Of a DNA stretch of 64,000 nucleotides, positions 22,881-35,166 are shown in pieces. Under the pieces are notes generated by a model. The model was not told the DNA's origin. It saw only the letters and a program-made list of their open reading frames with translations, and did not search any database. The translations under genes and the position numbers were made by a program. Where the stretch lies: the NCBI GenBank assembly GCA_002794775.1, contig NBAY01000044.1, positions 186,001 through 250,000 of the forward strand, written 5' to 3'. Origin of the DNA: Porodaedalea pini. Taxonomy: Eukaryota > Basidiomycota > Agaricomycetes > Hymenochaetales > Hymenochaetaceae. How positions within the stretch are numbered: position 1 is the first letter of the stretch; each line of letters begins with the position of its first letter.

Positions 22881-23991
22881 ATGCTCCCGAGGCCTGTGTC
22901 TCTATCCCTCCCGGTATTCTTTCTTGCCCTATGCATTCCAACACTTTGTAGTGCAACCGAGCAGCCACCGTCTCCTCTAAGTCATCGACGTCGTGCAAAT
23001 GTGCCAGCGGAAGGATACTATGATCCACGGAGTAACGGTGGAAGCATGTTGACGGTGCGTGCCAATATGGCACTTGTCCCCCTTATCGAACTCACGTATG
23101 ATTACTCTCAGAGCATTCCTGTGACATTTCCGAGTGGCCTTGGAGAACCAATAAACGTCATCCTGACTGCAAACTCGGATTCGGCGGTGTTGGTCGACCA
23201 GCAGGACGACGGCGGGCTGATGAACTACTTCAATGCGCTCGGTTTTGCAGGCGAATGCCTCGGCCAACACTCGGGTTCTGACCAGCTTGCTAACCTTGGG
23301 GACGGAGACGGGTACTGTGAGTATATATATTTAAGACGTTCCTTATCGGGTATCTAACCAGAGCGTAGTGAACGAGACCGCTGTCATCCGATGGGATTAC
23401 GGAGACCCGACGCTCGGCACGTGTACGGAGACGATCAAAGGTGGGAATCACTTCCGGTACTGGGTGCAAGATGGTAGCTCGGCGGACAGCGGGGCGATAT
23501 TCATGGCGCTCTCGTACGAGAAGCCGCTTGAGGAGCAGCATGATATTATCGACAACGGCTACAATCTCGCGCGCGACTGGCTCGTTGGGAACGCGACGGG
23601 GAACACCTCGATCCCGACCTCGAACCTCACGAACTCGTCCTCGTACAGCGGCATAGCGTCGGCGAACGGTTACACATACCAGACGAGCGTGCAATATGTG
23701 TCTGGCCTCCTTCCCAACACGAGTAACGGCATCAACCACTTCCAGAGCATGACTGTGAATGCTGTTGACGGCCTGGTTGCTGTCATGACCGTTCACATCA
23801 CCCAGGCGCCTCAGAAAGCGAAGTCGTCATCAACGTGCGTGCTTTGTCCTTTCTTCTGATGAGGCAGTCGACTGATTTCACGCGTTCCCGACAGTCTACG
23901 ATCCCTCACCTTACCGACGAACATTTCCGCCATCCTCTTACCCATTCTCTTACCAACCCTTCTTTACTTCCTTTCCTCTAATAGATTATAG
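22881..23991 (+). CDS. secreted, probably GPI-anchored cell-surface protein
   Basis: Three exons with introns at 23317-23368 and 23835-23894. The first 25 residues are a textbook signal peptide (basic start, then VSLSLPVFFLALCIPTLCSA). The mature part is rich in Asn/Ser/Thr with several N-x-S/T sequons (NETAV, NATGNTS, NLTNSSS), consistent with glycosylation. The last exon encodes a hydrophobic tail (NISAILLPILLPTLLYFLSS) ending after a few residues, the layout of a GPI-anchor signal preceded by Ser-rich KSSST. There are no catalytic motifs I recognise. Without the last exon the protein would stop at 23859 without the tail, so retention of the second intron would give a soluble form. Family unknown to me. 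Confidence 0.75.
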
Positions 23992-25665
23992 ACATGGACT
24001 TATTCGGACGAACGGATGGACGGACTTTTTATAATCTGCATCGATACCTTCCGAGGCGTGCCCACAGTCAGAAAACCGCACTCATGCCCTCGGCCGGCTA
24101 CTTCATTTGTACTAGCAGTCAACCTTACATATCTGTCGAATCTTATTCTTGAATATTGACCTTTTCACTACACGTTATATCCAGGTAACCCGGCTTTCTG
24201 AACTCTCCGAAGAGGTTGGCCTGAAATCCACTTGGGTAAGAATTGCCTAACGCAAAATCTCAATTGGATCCGTTTCTATCATTGGTCCTCTCAAGAAACT
24301 ACAGGCCACAACTGTAAACGCCTGGGCGACAATCAACTCACGACGAACTAGTATTACCGGTGGTTCATACATTTCAATAACAATAATGGGCTACATCATT
24401 TAGCGTTCGCGGACAGCAGGACACACTCCCTCAAACGTTAACACTATGCACACTGTTCGAAGGGACTGGTTGTATCAAACGTAGACTTTTAATTCGCCTA
24501 TCATTCGATGTACCGCAAGCTTCTCAGAGTCTAGGACAGTGACCTTATTGCTATTATGAGCGTCCATTTCAATCTTTCTTTTATCGACACGTTCGAGATT
24601 GCGTCTAGCCCTCTCCGATACTCCTCAATAACGACCACAAAGAAAAGGCGAATGAAAAGCACGATTGTTTCGACTGCAGAGAGGATCTCTGCGTTCTAAG
24701 ATAGTCGCGAGGGGAACTGGTCAGAGCTCGTTTCATCGAGTCAGGATGACAAGAGCAGAGTGCAGGCTTTGCAACCGTGCAATATTGCATGCGATTTGCT
24801 TATCCGCTGTCATGGAGAAGGAGGAATCAAGGGGAGAACGCGACAGCCTGGCTGTCCACCGGGATATTTATTGAAAAATGAATCATCGCGAGTTTTGAGA
24901 ACTCGAGTCAGGCACTTCCGTAAGCGGTGCTGAAAGCCGAGAAGCACGTGTCCGCTCACAATAAGGCATCTGATTTGAACTGTCACGATCTACCTCAGGC
25001 TTTCCCTCCTTATTGTTCAACTAAAGTGAAATGGCGTCTATGCTTCCGTTCTATCGGCTCATAATCAACAAAAGGACTGCACCTTCTCACCTGGATAAGC
25101 TTTCGGATCGTGTGTTGATCCTTGGACCGCCCGCACCTCTACTTTTCTCTTTGGCCGCGTAGCTGTCAAAGCGATATCACAGGCATTGTTCTCGGGGCTT
25201 GTACATTGCTCGCTCGTCAGGGATTGGGCTGGGTATAAGCTCACGAAATCATGAGAACCGGCTTTTAGGGATCATTTTGCGGGAAGAATGAAGATCATAT
25301 AGTATTCCTTCCTCTTCTTAATTGGCCCTTTTTATCTATAGCCGCGCTATTATGCTTTCTCTCATTCCCTCCCTCGTGTGTGTGCACGCTTGAGGCACCT
25401 GTCGCGTATCTTCAAGAGATCTGGCTCTCGTCTCGTCTGCTCTGCGTTTCAAGATCGACCTCCGACCTAGAGGCTCATTTGTGCTACCTGATTCTCTGCA
25501 GGGAGGCTCCTTCTTAAAGCGCGTTCTCTTGTCCATCTGCGCTCCTGGTTGATCTAGAAGCACGATTTCATTGTTGACTCCACCTTTTAAGAGCTCGCAG
25601 ATCCGCCTTTTGTACCTCGACCATCCCCTCCTGCCCTACGCTTTGACTGCTCTCTACTGATCATC
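23992..25665. other. long intergenic region, no gene seen
   Basis: About 1.7 kb between the secreted-protein gene and the CCCH gene. Only short unrelated frames occur, none with splice support. The last 300 bp are CT-rich, as in many fungal promoters and 5' UTRs. Confidence 0.45.
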
Positions 25666-27918
25666 ATGTCAAAGAGCAGCGCCAAGCGTCACAGTACGTC
25701 CGCATTGTTTGTTCTACTTTGCTGTAAGAACTCGATATATCGTCCCAGCAAAACCCTGCGTTTACTTCCAGACGAACGACTGCCCGCTCTCGGCCGATGA
25801 GTGCGATTTTGCACATGTCATCGCGACGCAGGAGCAATACGAAGCTTTGAAAAACCCGCAGGCGACGCTACGCACGAAGCCTTGCCGATTCTACCTCGGA
25901 GGTCAGTGCAAGGATGGCTACTGGTGTCGCTTCAAGCACCCCGCGAGTATGTTCGCCTCAAGCATGGAATCGGACGTTAGCCTGCTGGACGACCTTCCCG
26001 AACTCGACTCGGATAAGAGTACGGATGATGATGCCGATGTCAGAGAGCTAAACGGAGCGTGGAAGGCAAAGCCCGAAGAGCATCCCAAGTATCGAAGTAC
26101 GCCTTGTTTCTTGCAACTCCTCCTTAGTTAGTCTAACGAAACTGTCCCTTAGCTCGTCCTTGCCGTAACTTTATACTCGGACGATGTGTCTACGGCGACC
26201 GCTGCAGCTACTTGCACGTCTCTCCCGCACCCGCTACGCCTATGAACTGCGTGGCGTCGCCACCAATCGCTGCTCTGGATCCTTCTTCTATATTACGCTC
26301 CCTCGTTACGCCCCCTCCTCACCGGGTACCAAACTCTACACCCATAAGTGCTCACCATAATGACGCCGATGTGGACATCATGGATCTCGACTCCTCGGCA
26401 TTCAGCACGCCAGCGCGCGCGCGCTTCGAACACGGCTTGCAGACGCCCTCGACGTCTTCCCACTTCACGGATGAACCTGAGACCCCCGCGTCTCCTGTAA
26501 CTCCGGGAAATCACGAGTACACGCCCGTCATGCGCAATATTCCTCCATTCCCCGTCTCTCCGCTTTCACCTCTTTCGTACGCACCGCGCGACTACGCGTC
26601 TAAGGGCCCGCTAGACTGCCCACCGCTGTCTCCGCCGTTCTCCGTGTACTCTCCGACGTCGCCGGTCCCTCTGCGAATCGTCCATGTACCGTTTGCCGTT
26701 CCTATGTATCAGGAAATGTCTCCTAGCCAACGGCGCGCGAGCACCGGCACGCAGAAACCACAGCAACCCCGTCCGCGCGCGTTGTCCCAGCCAGACGTAG
26801 AGTACGGACCCTTCTCACGGCGCAGCTCACAATTCCGTTGTATGTCCGCTTTTTATGGAGATTATCACTTGATTAGTACTAATACCCCCGTTTGATTTTA
26901 CTAGCTAAACCTTGCAGGTTTTTCAATGACTTTGGACGCTGCCATAAAGGAGATCGCTGTAATTTGTACGCTTAGTTCTCCACGACGCTTGAAAGAAACA
27001 TTATTGACTTTACTTCGTAATTCAGTAGTCATGCCCCTACACCGCCGAGTCCTCTCGGAGAACGAGCACCAGTAACTCGAAGAGAGTCAATTGTTCTTGA
27101 GAAAGAACAAAGAGGGTCTCCTGAGCCTCTGCAAAATCAAGACTCCTCGCACGAACCAGTAGACGACAAATCGAACAACTTCTACAAAATCAACTGGCGC
27201 GTCGTCGGTGGAGGTGTGAAGATGGGCACTGATAGTAAGCCTTTCGTGGACTTTGAATTGCTAAAATTCATGCCTTGGGTCTTAGACAGCGCTCTTCGTC
27301 GCCATTCTGAAGAAACGCCTACTTTATCTCAGCGGAGGCCTAGCTTCAAAAACCCATTCCTTCCTAGTCGGTATCCCTCCGCTCGTATCTTGCGGAATAG
27401 TACGCATTTAAATCTTGTTTTACAGCTACTGGACGAATTCTGAGTGGAATTTCTGAACTCGGCCCACCTATCGACTTGAAGGAGCGTGCCCAATCGATAG
27501 CTGCGGCCGCGAATCCCAAGCCCTCTAATTTCTCGTCGACAAAGAAAGGCGCGGACAACGCGCTCGCTCTCACTCTGCAGTTGTACAATCTCGCCGAGGC
27601 AAGCGCTAACTCGAAATCCTCGAGTGCTGTAGCGCATACGCGTCCCATCATTGTCGTCCAAGGAGACGATGAGGAGAAGGTGGATTGGGGCGACGTGGAT
27701 GATAAAGATGTCGCAATGAAGGACGTACATGCGAGAAAAGGGAAATATGTGTCCGTCTCGCGCAGGGATGTCGCCCGCGCAAAGTCGTCGCCGTCGTCGC
27801 CTGTCAGCACGCACCATGTCTTACCGAACATAGTGAGTATCGATGTCTTATAACTGAATTAATATGTATCGTGCTGATTATTCGACTGAAATAGATTTTC
27901 TCTGCTGAGTCGCCTTGA
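25666..27918 (+). CDS. CCCH zinc-finger protein with three fingers
   Basis: Exon 1 encodes only MSKSSAKRH; an intron from 25694 leads to TKPCVYFQTNDCPLSADEC-DFAH, a first CCCH finger. A second finger (CRFYLGGQCKDGYWCRFKH) spans about 25.88-25.94 kb, and a third (CRNFILGRCVYGDRCSYLH) follows another intron at about 26.10-26.15 kb. Spacing is C-x7-8-C-x5-C-x3-H in the second and third. The rest is disordered and rich in Pro/Ser (26.2-26.85 kb), then has a C-terminal region with LDAAIKEIAV, the acidic DDEEKVDWGDVDDKDVAMKD stretch and a last exon ending at 27918 (IIFSAESP). CCCH proteins of this layout bind RNA and regulate mRNA processing or decay. Several short introns near 26.84-27.4 kb are approximate. 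Confidence 0.85.
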
Positions 27919-28951
27919 TAGGAGAGATACTCTTAGCCTTTCCCCTTTGGACACGAGCTGCCATTGTTCCGCCACTAATAATGCCGGATCTGTCTGCATA
28001 ATTTTCGCCTTCACTGTATCTTTTTTTTTTTTCGCCTTTCACACTTCGCGTCTCACTCACCGACACTAAAATTAGTCTCTCGTAGCTACATGTCATTTTG
28101 CGAACAGCGTATAGATACTCAAAGAAATCACTTTTGTTTTGCATTTTATAGTCTCCTCTTTTAGTCTCAGCCTTCCCGCGCTTTTCATCTGATCGATCCA
28201 GTGTATAGGCTGGCTCGTCCATTTCACCGGCCCCTTCAACACCTCTATTATGCCTCTAAATATATTCAATTCTGCTCTCCGTTCCATTCTGCTCCTTATC
28301 CTCGACTACGTCCGTACTCTCATTCCCTCACAATTGCGATATGTCTATTACCATACACGTAGATTTACGTTCCTCTTTGTCCGACGCTGTGTTTCACATG
28401 GTAATCATGAAAATAGAGGCATTCTGGTGTTTTTCGTTGGAAGTTTGACGCAGAGAAGGAAATGAAAGAGGGAATCGCTCACCACGTTGTTGCCATCCGG
28501 CTACAGGTTAAGCCAAGTCGTTCTTCTTCTTTCCATTGCTCTCCCCTCGATTCCGTTGCTCTCATGAATACGCAGGCTACATGATATTGTTATGTCTTGA
28601 CGTGGGGTAGGACTTCGGTCAGTCGTTATTATAAGCCTATGAACCAACTACTTCAGTACGCATCCAATTAAATTAGGTTAAAGACATTAAGATACATCAC
28701 AGCCGTCGACATATAAATACAACCGAAACGGACGCTGCTATGATGTTCATAGAGTCAGAACTCGGAGGATACAGAAAACTTTGTAACTTGAGAATATATA
28801 GTATTCGGATGGAAAGCTACGGGCCGGCGGCATTGTCTCATCTATTCCCCAGAAGCAATTTCCGAAGTAAACGCCTATGCATAGTTGATCAGTGACTCGT
28901 GCAATGGAGCGAGCATTAAGATAGGGACCTGTCGCTTTCCTAGGGCTTTGG
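27919..28951. other. convergent intergenic region with a poly-T tract
   Basis: Contains a run of 14 T at about 28020-28033 and AT-rich sequence. A 71-codon plus-strand frame (28250-28465) with a hydrophobic start is seen but has no support. Presumed 3' flanks. Confidence 0.4.
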
Positions 28952-30557
28952 CTAAGAGAACTGCAAATCGCTTATGGGCCTCATTCTATAACTGGTTCCT
29001 TCATTAACGCCTAGTTCTCCCGCCTCCTTTAAATTGACTAGCATGCGACTGCCCAGGACGCAGAGGAAAGAAGGGTTTCCGATAGCTTGTAATACCCCTG
29101 CCAGAAAATCATTCGATACCTCTATCTTGAACTCCGCTAGATTCATGGCGCAACAGAAAGCAACACTAAACGATACTGTCAGCTGTCTGCTACGCATATC
29201 TTGAGAAAAAGGAGTCTCACAGGGTAAAATAAATAAGCTGATCTTGAATAAGAACTTTGACAAGAGGGAAACCCTTAAGGCCGGCAGAGACTTTCCAGAA
29301 TGCCGCACCCTTGTAGATAGCCAGAATCATTAGTATGAATCCATACGCCATTGGAATGACCCTGCACAGGACGTAAGTAGTGATTTGGGCTGATTCAAAT
29401 CGCTTACCAGTCTAAAATAGCCCATTTCATTTGAGGAACACCGTCCACGCCGCAAGCCGTGGCATCTTCAGCAAGGCCCGCAATGGCAACTTATTCTGAA
29501 GTCAACTATTTGCTAGGACCGAAAGATGAAGGCATCTCACCGTCGTCCAATTTCGTGACGAAAATGAAGGCTATAAATTTTAAAATTGCCTCCAATAGAA
29601 GAAGTATTTTGAGGCAGATCGAAAGCCTCATATCTATTTATAAATATTAGTAGATAGGTGTTTTATAGCCGTCCGATTGTACGGACTTTGGCAATACAGA
29701 GCAAGGACCCGTACCATAAGGACGTCTAGGGACACGAGTATGCGTGAATTGAATTGTATGTCATAAGATGTCTACTTACAGTCAATCGAGATGATAGTAA
29801 TATAATCTGAAGTAGACGTTAATGTCAGAGTTGCTTCATCGGACTGGACTTCAAAATCTTACTGGCGAGATTCCGGTCCACTGTGCAAATAGACCTGAGA
29901 CATGTTAGTAATGTTGGCGATGTGTCCGTACTTTTCAGCTCACATCTAGTAAGTCAAATAGTCATTATTTACATGTAACTTTATACTATTGGAGACGTAC
30001 AGCGGAATGTTTGCTCTATATGTGCTCCCTTTAGAGGTATTCAGTATGTCATTCTCGTCTCGAAGACGTTTGACTCACAAAATAGAAAGCAAACAGCGCC
30101 CAGAAGGCCAACGTACCGGTTCTGAGAAGACTCGCCAGTATGAGATCAAGTACTTGCCGGCCCGAACAATACCCACCAGAAAATACACAATATTGACAGT
30201 TTTTTTCGGGAATCGCTTGAATATTTTCGTGATGGGCACTTCAGTATTTTGTGCCCAAACACGGGGCAGGAATACTCACCCAGAAATATTTGACCTTGGA
30301 ATCACCATGTCAACTATGCTCTCGCGTACTGAGGAACGGAATAATGTTGCCTTACCTCTTTATCCATTGTAATGACTGTTTAGCTGTAAGCTTCTCTCAA
30401 AATTATCTGAGAAGTAGTTTGAATGCATACTTGTGTCGAAGAGCAAAACGGTGGTAACTGCGACTTGAAAATACTGATTTGTGTTTATCTCCATAACAAC
30501 AAAAGGCACAGAGCTAGGATCGACGGGCTCCACATCGGACCTAATAGAGAAATCCAT
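28952..30557 (-). CDS. DUF6533-like multi-pass membrane protein, copy 1
   Basis: Exon 1 (from 30557) encodes MDFSIRSDVEPVDPSSVPFV and then NQYFQVAVTTVLLFDT. After an intron comes TVITMDKE and, in the next exon, VKYFWV: this D-x-x-x-T-x-D-x-E-V-x-x-F-W pattern is the hallmark of the DUF6533 domain found at the N-terminus of many agaricomycete seven-helix-like proteins. Hydrophobic exons continue (for example FLFKISLFILPCETP and FSVAFCCAMNLAEF in approximate frame), ending with FLCVLGSRMLVNLKEAGELG and DLQFS at 28952. Exons are very short, so the middle is only approximate. Function is unknown; the architecture suggests a sensor or receptor. A paralog lies in opposite orientation at 37186-38748. 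Confidence 0.7.
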
Positions 30558-31280
30558 GTTGCTTTTTGTTTAAGACGACGGGAGGTAGATGGGCGTGATC
30601 TGTCTTCCTAGTCAGGTCGCGAGTAGGAACATACCTTTATATATGATGGGCAGAGATCGCTTACCGAGCAGACAAAGTTTTATGAACAATCCAGTCAATA
30701 AAGTTATGTGGCGACATTGATGTGATGCAATCTTTCCACATGATCTTCATTTAGACCAGCTTTCATCAAGAGTCTGATGCGCAGAGTAATGCGGCTCTTA
30801 GCGCAATCGAGTCTAGTGCATCACCTTGTCGTTCGGCATACACTTCGACTCGGTGCGACAGGTAGAAATCACCTAGCAAATAGGGTCTGCGACATGACAC
30901 GAAGTCAACCATATTGACCACAGTTTGAAGTCCAGTGGATGTGGAGTCAGCGGTGCGCAAGATATAGCACCAATTGAGACCAAATATTACTGTACGCTCC
31001 AAAACGTTCAAGCGTATTCATCCAACAGCGCGCATATGCTCTTCGCATCAAGGTCGGACTTGCAAGCAGTAGAAACCTTAGTTTTAATCCTGACAAGAGC
31101 AATGATTGATATCACTCGCACTGCATAGCAGTGACATGCTGTGTTGTTTTGCATTATTTGTCTGTTGTTCTCACACTTATTTATAACCTCATGTTTGTGA
31201 CATTGATGTGACAGCTTGTTGAGTTTATACTTCCTCAATCTTATACTTTATACTACAGTATCCCCGAAAGGTTCCTGTAA
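30558..31280. other. intergenic, nothing recognised
   Basis: AT-rich 720-bp gap between the DUF6533-like gene start and the end of the FMO gene. Only short unsupported frames. Confidence 0.4.
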
Positions 31281-33460
31281 CTAATGCTCCAAATAGCCGA
31301 GTTCGATCCCCTTTAACTGCAAGGCCTGCTCATAGGAGAATGTTGAGTATCCGCAATCAGTATACCTATGATAGCAATTTAGAAAAACACCGGGCCGACT
31401 TACGAGGAACTTGGAATAAAACCGGGAGATTGCAAAGTCGCCTGCAGCAAACCAAAGCTGTCATAAAGTACGGTGAAGTCAGTCCTGTAGAGTAAACTTC
31501 TGGAGTCATTGATTCCTTAAACTTACCCCGGGTTGACCAGACGGTTTGTATCCCGCGCGTATTTCGCCATACTCGTCGCTGCCCCACAGCTCGCCCGTCC
31601 GGTCCATGACTTCACGGCCGAAGATGCGGGTCAACTTGCTGCGCACGGGGTGCCATCCAGTTCTGCCGGGGGCTTGCGTCAGACAATAGAAGGAGATGCA
31701 GACGAAGATATTGGATAAGAAGACGGGAGTACGCACGCGAGAATGATTGCGTCCGCATCGAGCTTGGAGCCATCCGTGAAGACTACGCCCTTTTCGGTGA
31801 GGTGATCGATCTCGATGCCCTGCTTGACCTTAACTTTGCCGCTGCTGATGAGAGCGGCGCAGCCTACGTCGATGACTTTTGGCAAAGGGAATCAGAACTC
31901 CAGAGGCGCACAGGACCCTCAAGTAACTTACAGTAACCTTGCATAGAATCTCTTAGCTTTGCAGTGTTGCGCGCTCATGCAAAACACTCACCTCCGCCTC
32001 GATCGAAGACCATCAGCAGCTGTCCCGAGCGATCTGGGCCAGCCGTCAATTTAAATCCAGCTTTCATCAGCCCCTCCCGCATCTCCTTATCAAACTCCTC
32101 CGCCAGCGGTTGCACCTTCTTTCCCAGCTCGCGGAGTGCACCAATCGGCATCCCTGCGAACTCCAGATCCGAATAATACGTCGGCCGGCCTTCGGGGAAG
32201 GCAGCGCCAAACGACGCGGCGAGGTACTTGTCCGACACGACAGCGCTCGCGGAGCGCTGCACCATCGTGACGCTCTGCGCACCCCGGAAGACGAGGTCCT
32301 GGCACACATCCGCGGATGTGTTGCCAGCGCCAAGAACGACAACGCGCTGGCCCGCGTATGGCTCGCCACCAGGAAACGCAGTCGAGTGGAGGATGCTGCC
32401 TCGGAAGGAGGAGGAGCCTGGAAGGGAGGGGAGCACGGGGTCGCCGAATATACTCACAGCCATAATGAGGTGCGCTGGGTGTAGAGAAACGGGAATGCCA
32501 TTTCTATTGACGGTAACGTCCCAGCGCTTCGTCGTAGTGTTGTACTTGGGCGTCGGTTCCAGCGTGGAGGACGTCCATACGACGAGATCCTGCGTCTCTG
32601 CATACTGTTCGAGCCAGTAGGCCAGTTTGTCCCGAGGTGTGAATGTCGGCCAGTTGGATGGATAGGGATCGTACAGAACTTTGTAGCGAATCCAACTTAG
32701 AAAGTTTCATTGTTATATAAAAGATGAACTCACAAGAATGATGTGAACGAGGAGTATGCAATGCAAGCGTCGGGTATCTGTTCCTCCAAACATCTCCGAC
32801 ACGCGCAGTCTGTTCAATCACGATAGTTCTAATACTCATTTGACGGAAGCAAGCGGCAACCTGAAGACCAGATTGCGCAGCACCGACTTTTCCGCTTGTT
32901 ATTGTTTGATCTCAAGAAATGAAAATATCTTGCGTACCGATTATAGCTTGGGGATCGTTCTCCGTCTCCGCACGACGCTGCCTATAAACTTCACCCCAGG
33001 ATAGATTATGCCCTTCATACACGCCAGACTCGTTCTTTATTTCTTCATGGCCCTTCCAGTCGCTTAACATCATCATAACGCAGAACGCCTTTGGGGCTGA
33101 ACCATCCTTCGGGTAATACAGGCGCGCAAGCCCTTTCCCGAGCGCCTTGGGTGTCTCGAAGTCGAACGCGGTCATGACGATAGGCGTTCCCGGCCCGAAT
33201 TCGGAGGCATGAGGACGGCCAAAGGGGTCGGAATCGAGCACAACGTTGGATACCTGGGCTTTGCTGAGAGTTGACTGCAAGTGCGCACGGATGGCGTCGT
33301 GTCCGTGACGCGTCTCGAGGCTCGGGTTGAAGACGAGAATATCGCGGAACCAGCAGGAGGGCTCTAAGCAGGCGAGCAGTGCTTCAATGTCTGCCTGTGA
33401 GATAGCTTGATTGAACGCGGAGATCCAGGACGAGGCGAGCTCGAGCTCAGTGTTGTCCAT
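31281..33460 (-). CDS. FMO-type flavoprotein monooxygenase with N-terminal NTF2-like domain
   Basis: The first exon (33460 to about 32950) encodes an NTF2/SnoaL-like domain (SWISAFNQAISQADIEALLA, CLEPSCWFRDILVF, DWKGHEEIKNESGVYEGHN). After an intron comes the FAD-binding start VGAAQSGLQVAACFRQ and VIEQTARVGDVWRNRYPTL. The FMO identifying motif F-x-G-x-x-x-H-x-x-x-F (FRGSILHSTAF) lies at about 32374-32406 and the NADPH motif GAGNTSADV near 32331. The C-terminal exons include LDADAIILA, TGWHPV and end YLEH at 31281. It should oxygenate a small nucleophilic or carbonyl substrate using NADPH and O2. The FAD glycine motif reads G-A-A-Q-S-G instead of G-x-G-x-x-G. NTF2-FMO fusions are common in mushrooms; the substrate is unknown. 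Confidence 0.88.
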
Positions 33461-33898
33461 CTTTAGGAATGTTCGTGTCCGCCCGAGTCGACCTCGCTCG
33501 TTGAAGTCTTATAGAAGATATAGGCCTCTGTCCGCAGTGCGAGTCGCGCGCCGAATGAGAAAACTCTCATGGACGAATGTCGAAGCTTTCGAAGTTCTAA
33601 ATAGAGTAAGGAAGATAGCAATATATCCCACGAAAGCGGTCAATGTCGGTACCGCACCACAGTGAAAATTCCAGGAAATAGATAGGACTGAACCTTGTTA
33701 TGGTTCACTGCTTGTCTTGCTAGTAAGAAAGCGGTCATGTAGTGCGGTAGCCTCGGTGGATAGGCAGCCTTGCACTGGCAAAGATAGACGATCTGAGCAC
33801 GTGTTCCTCAAAAAGGACGCGTTTCCCTGACCGCGACCCTCGTCTCTCTCTAGAATTTCTACTCATTTCTCGACGTCGCTTTGCAACTATCGAGAGAC
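33461..33898. other. divergent promoter region
   Basis: 438 bp between the FMO start (-) and the Dsc3-like start (+). A CT-rich stretch at about 33830-33870 precedes the Dsc3-like ATG. No gene seen. Confidence 0.4.
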
Positions 33899-35102
33899 AT
33901 GGCTGCTCTCAGCGAAAAAGCAAAAGGAAAACAGCGCGCTGTAGACCCTCAAGTTCTCCCAGAACAAGAGCAGCAACCGGTTCCGACTCAGAGACCTTTG
34001 ACAGTCCGGTTCACAGACGGCCTGCCCGACCTCGTACTCACTCTCGAAGCAAAGGACACGGTGCGTAGGATAAAACAACAGGTGCGTCATATCTTATTGC
34101 TTCGTTTTATATATGAAACGAAGAACTGATGCGGGGTAAGGAAGATACGTGAACATCGACCGCAGACTGCGAAGCGCCGGCTGCGACTCATATACTCTGG
34201 ACGGATACTTTCGGACAATATATTATTATTCGAATGGCTTGAATCGCTGGAGAAGCGGCAGAAGCGGACAGCAGATGCACAAGATGCGAAGGGAAAGGGA
34301 AAGGTGAAGGAAGACTTAGATGCCGGGGTTGGAGGAACGGGAACGGGACCGCCGGAAGGTCCCACGCCGACATGGTTGCACTGTTCTGTCGGCGCAGAAA
34401 TGAATGAGGATGAGGAAGAAGATGAGGAGCATGTTCAGGTGCATATTCTATTCATAATCTATTAGTGCGTGCTGACTGACGTTTCTTTGCACAAGAAATC
34501 CCAAATTAAACCCTTGCGTGGCTTCGACCGCCTCGCCGCCGCCGGCTTCTCGGAGGAGGATATTGCCAACTTTCGCCGGACGTTTCCACAGCCAGTCTGC
34601 GGCGAACTACCTCGATGTGGAGCCGCTTGGCGAGGATGAAGATTGTGCGTCTTCTCGCATTTCTTCTGCCATTTCATTATTTACTTGCAAACTTTTCGGT
34701 ATGACTCTGATACTATGTTTGGTTCAGATGAAGAACATGCACGCGCGCTTGAAGAGCGGTGGATTGAGTCTCTGGATAGCGGAGCCGACTCGCCGATCTC
34801 TCCATCCTCTGCATCGACGACGCTCCTCCAAGGTCTCCTCGTTGGGTTCTTCTTCCCGCTCCTCCCGTTCTTCTTCCTCCACGAGGCACGCCCTGCAGTC
34901 TTCTGGGAGAACGGGCGGACGCAGGAGGCGCCGACAAGTGTTGTGTTTTCGTGAGTCCGACTTTGATCATAGGGAACTATACAGCGGTGGCTTACAGCCT
35001 TTGCGCCTGGGCTTTGACAGGAAGAGGATGCAGATAGCACTCGTGCTAGGATTCATTCTCAATATCACGTTTGGCACGTGGAGATACGTGCTTGGGGGCT
35101 GA
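33899..35102 (+). CDS. dsc3: Dsc3-like subunit of the Golgi DSC E3 ligase, frameshifted in this sequence
   Basis: The N-terminus (MAALSEKAKGKQR) leads into a ubiquitin-like domain (LTVRFTDGLPDLVLTLEAKD, then after an intron RRLRLIYSGRILSDNILLFE), a Lys/Gly-rich linker and TPTWLHCSVG. The next exon begins LRGFDRLAAAGFSEEDIANF and, in a different frame, FHSQSAANYLDVEPLGEDED. It then continues EEHARALEERWIESLDSG and a hydrophobic hairpin (LLQGLLVGFFFPLLPFFFL) plus a last-exon helix (IALVLGFILNITFGTWRY). This is the Ub-like plus DUF2407 layout of Dsc3, part of the complex that activates SREBP-type factors and degrades Golgi/endosome proteins. One extra base at about 34583-34587 breaks the frame between FRRTF and HSQSAA; either an assembly error or a real lesion. 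Confidence 0.8.
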
Positions 35103-35166
35103 GCCGTTTTCGACATCCTATCTTTGTCTTTCTGCTATCATACATTTTTTGTTCTCGAGTTTGTCT

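Noticed and set aside
28250..28465. 71-codon hydrophobic plus-strand frame
   Set aside because: Located in an AT-rich convergent 3' flank, with no family resemblance or splice support.
31310..31320. B-box-like GTTCGATCCC
   Set aside because: It lies in the last coding exon of the FMO gene (minus strand GIELGYLEH) and has no cloverleaf around it.
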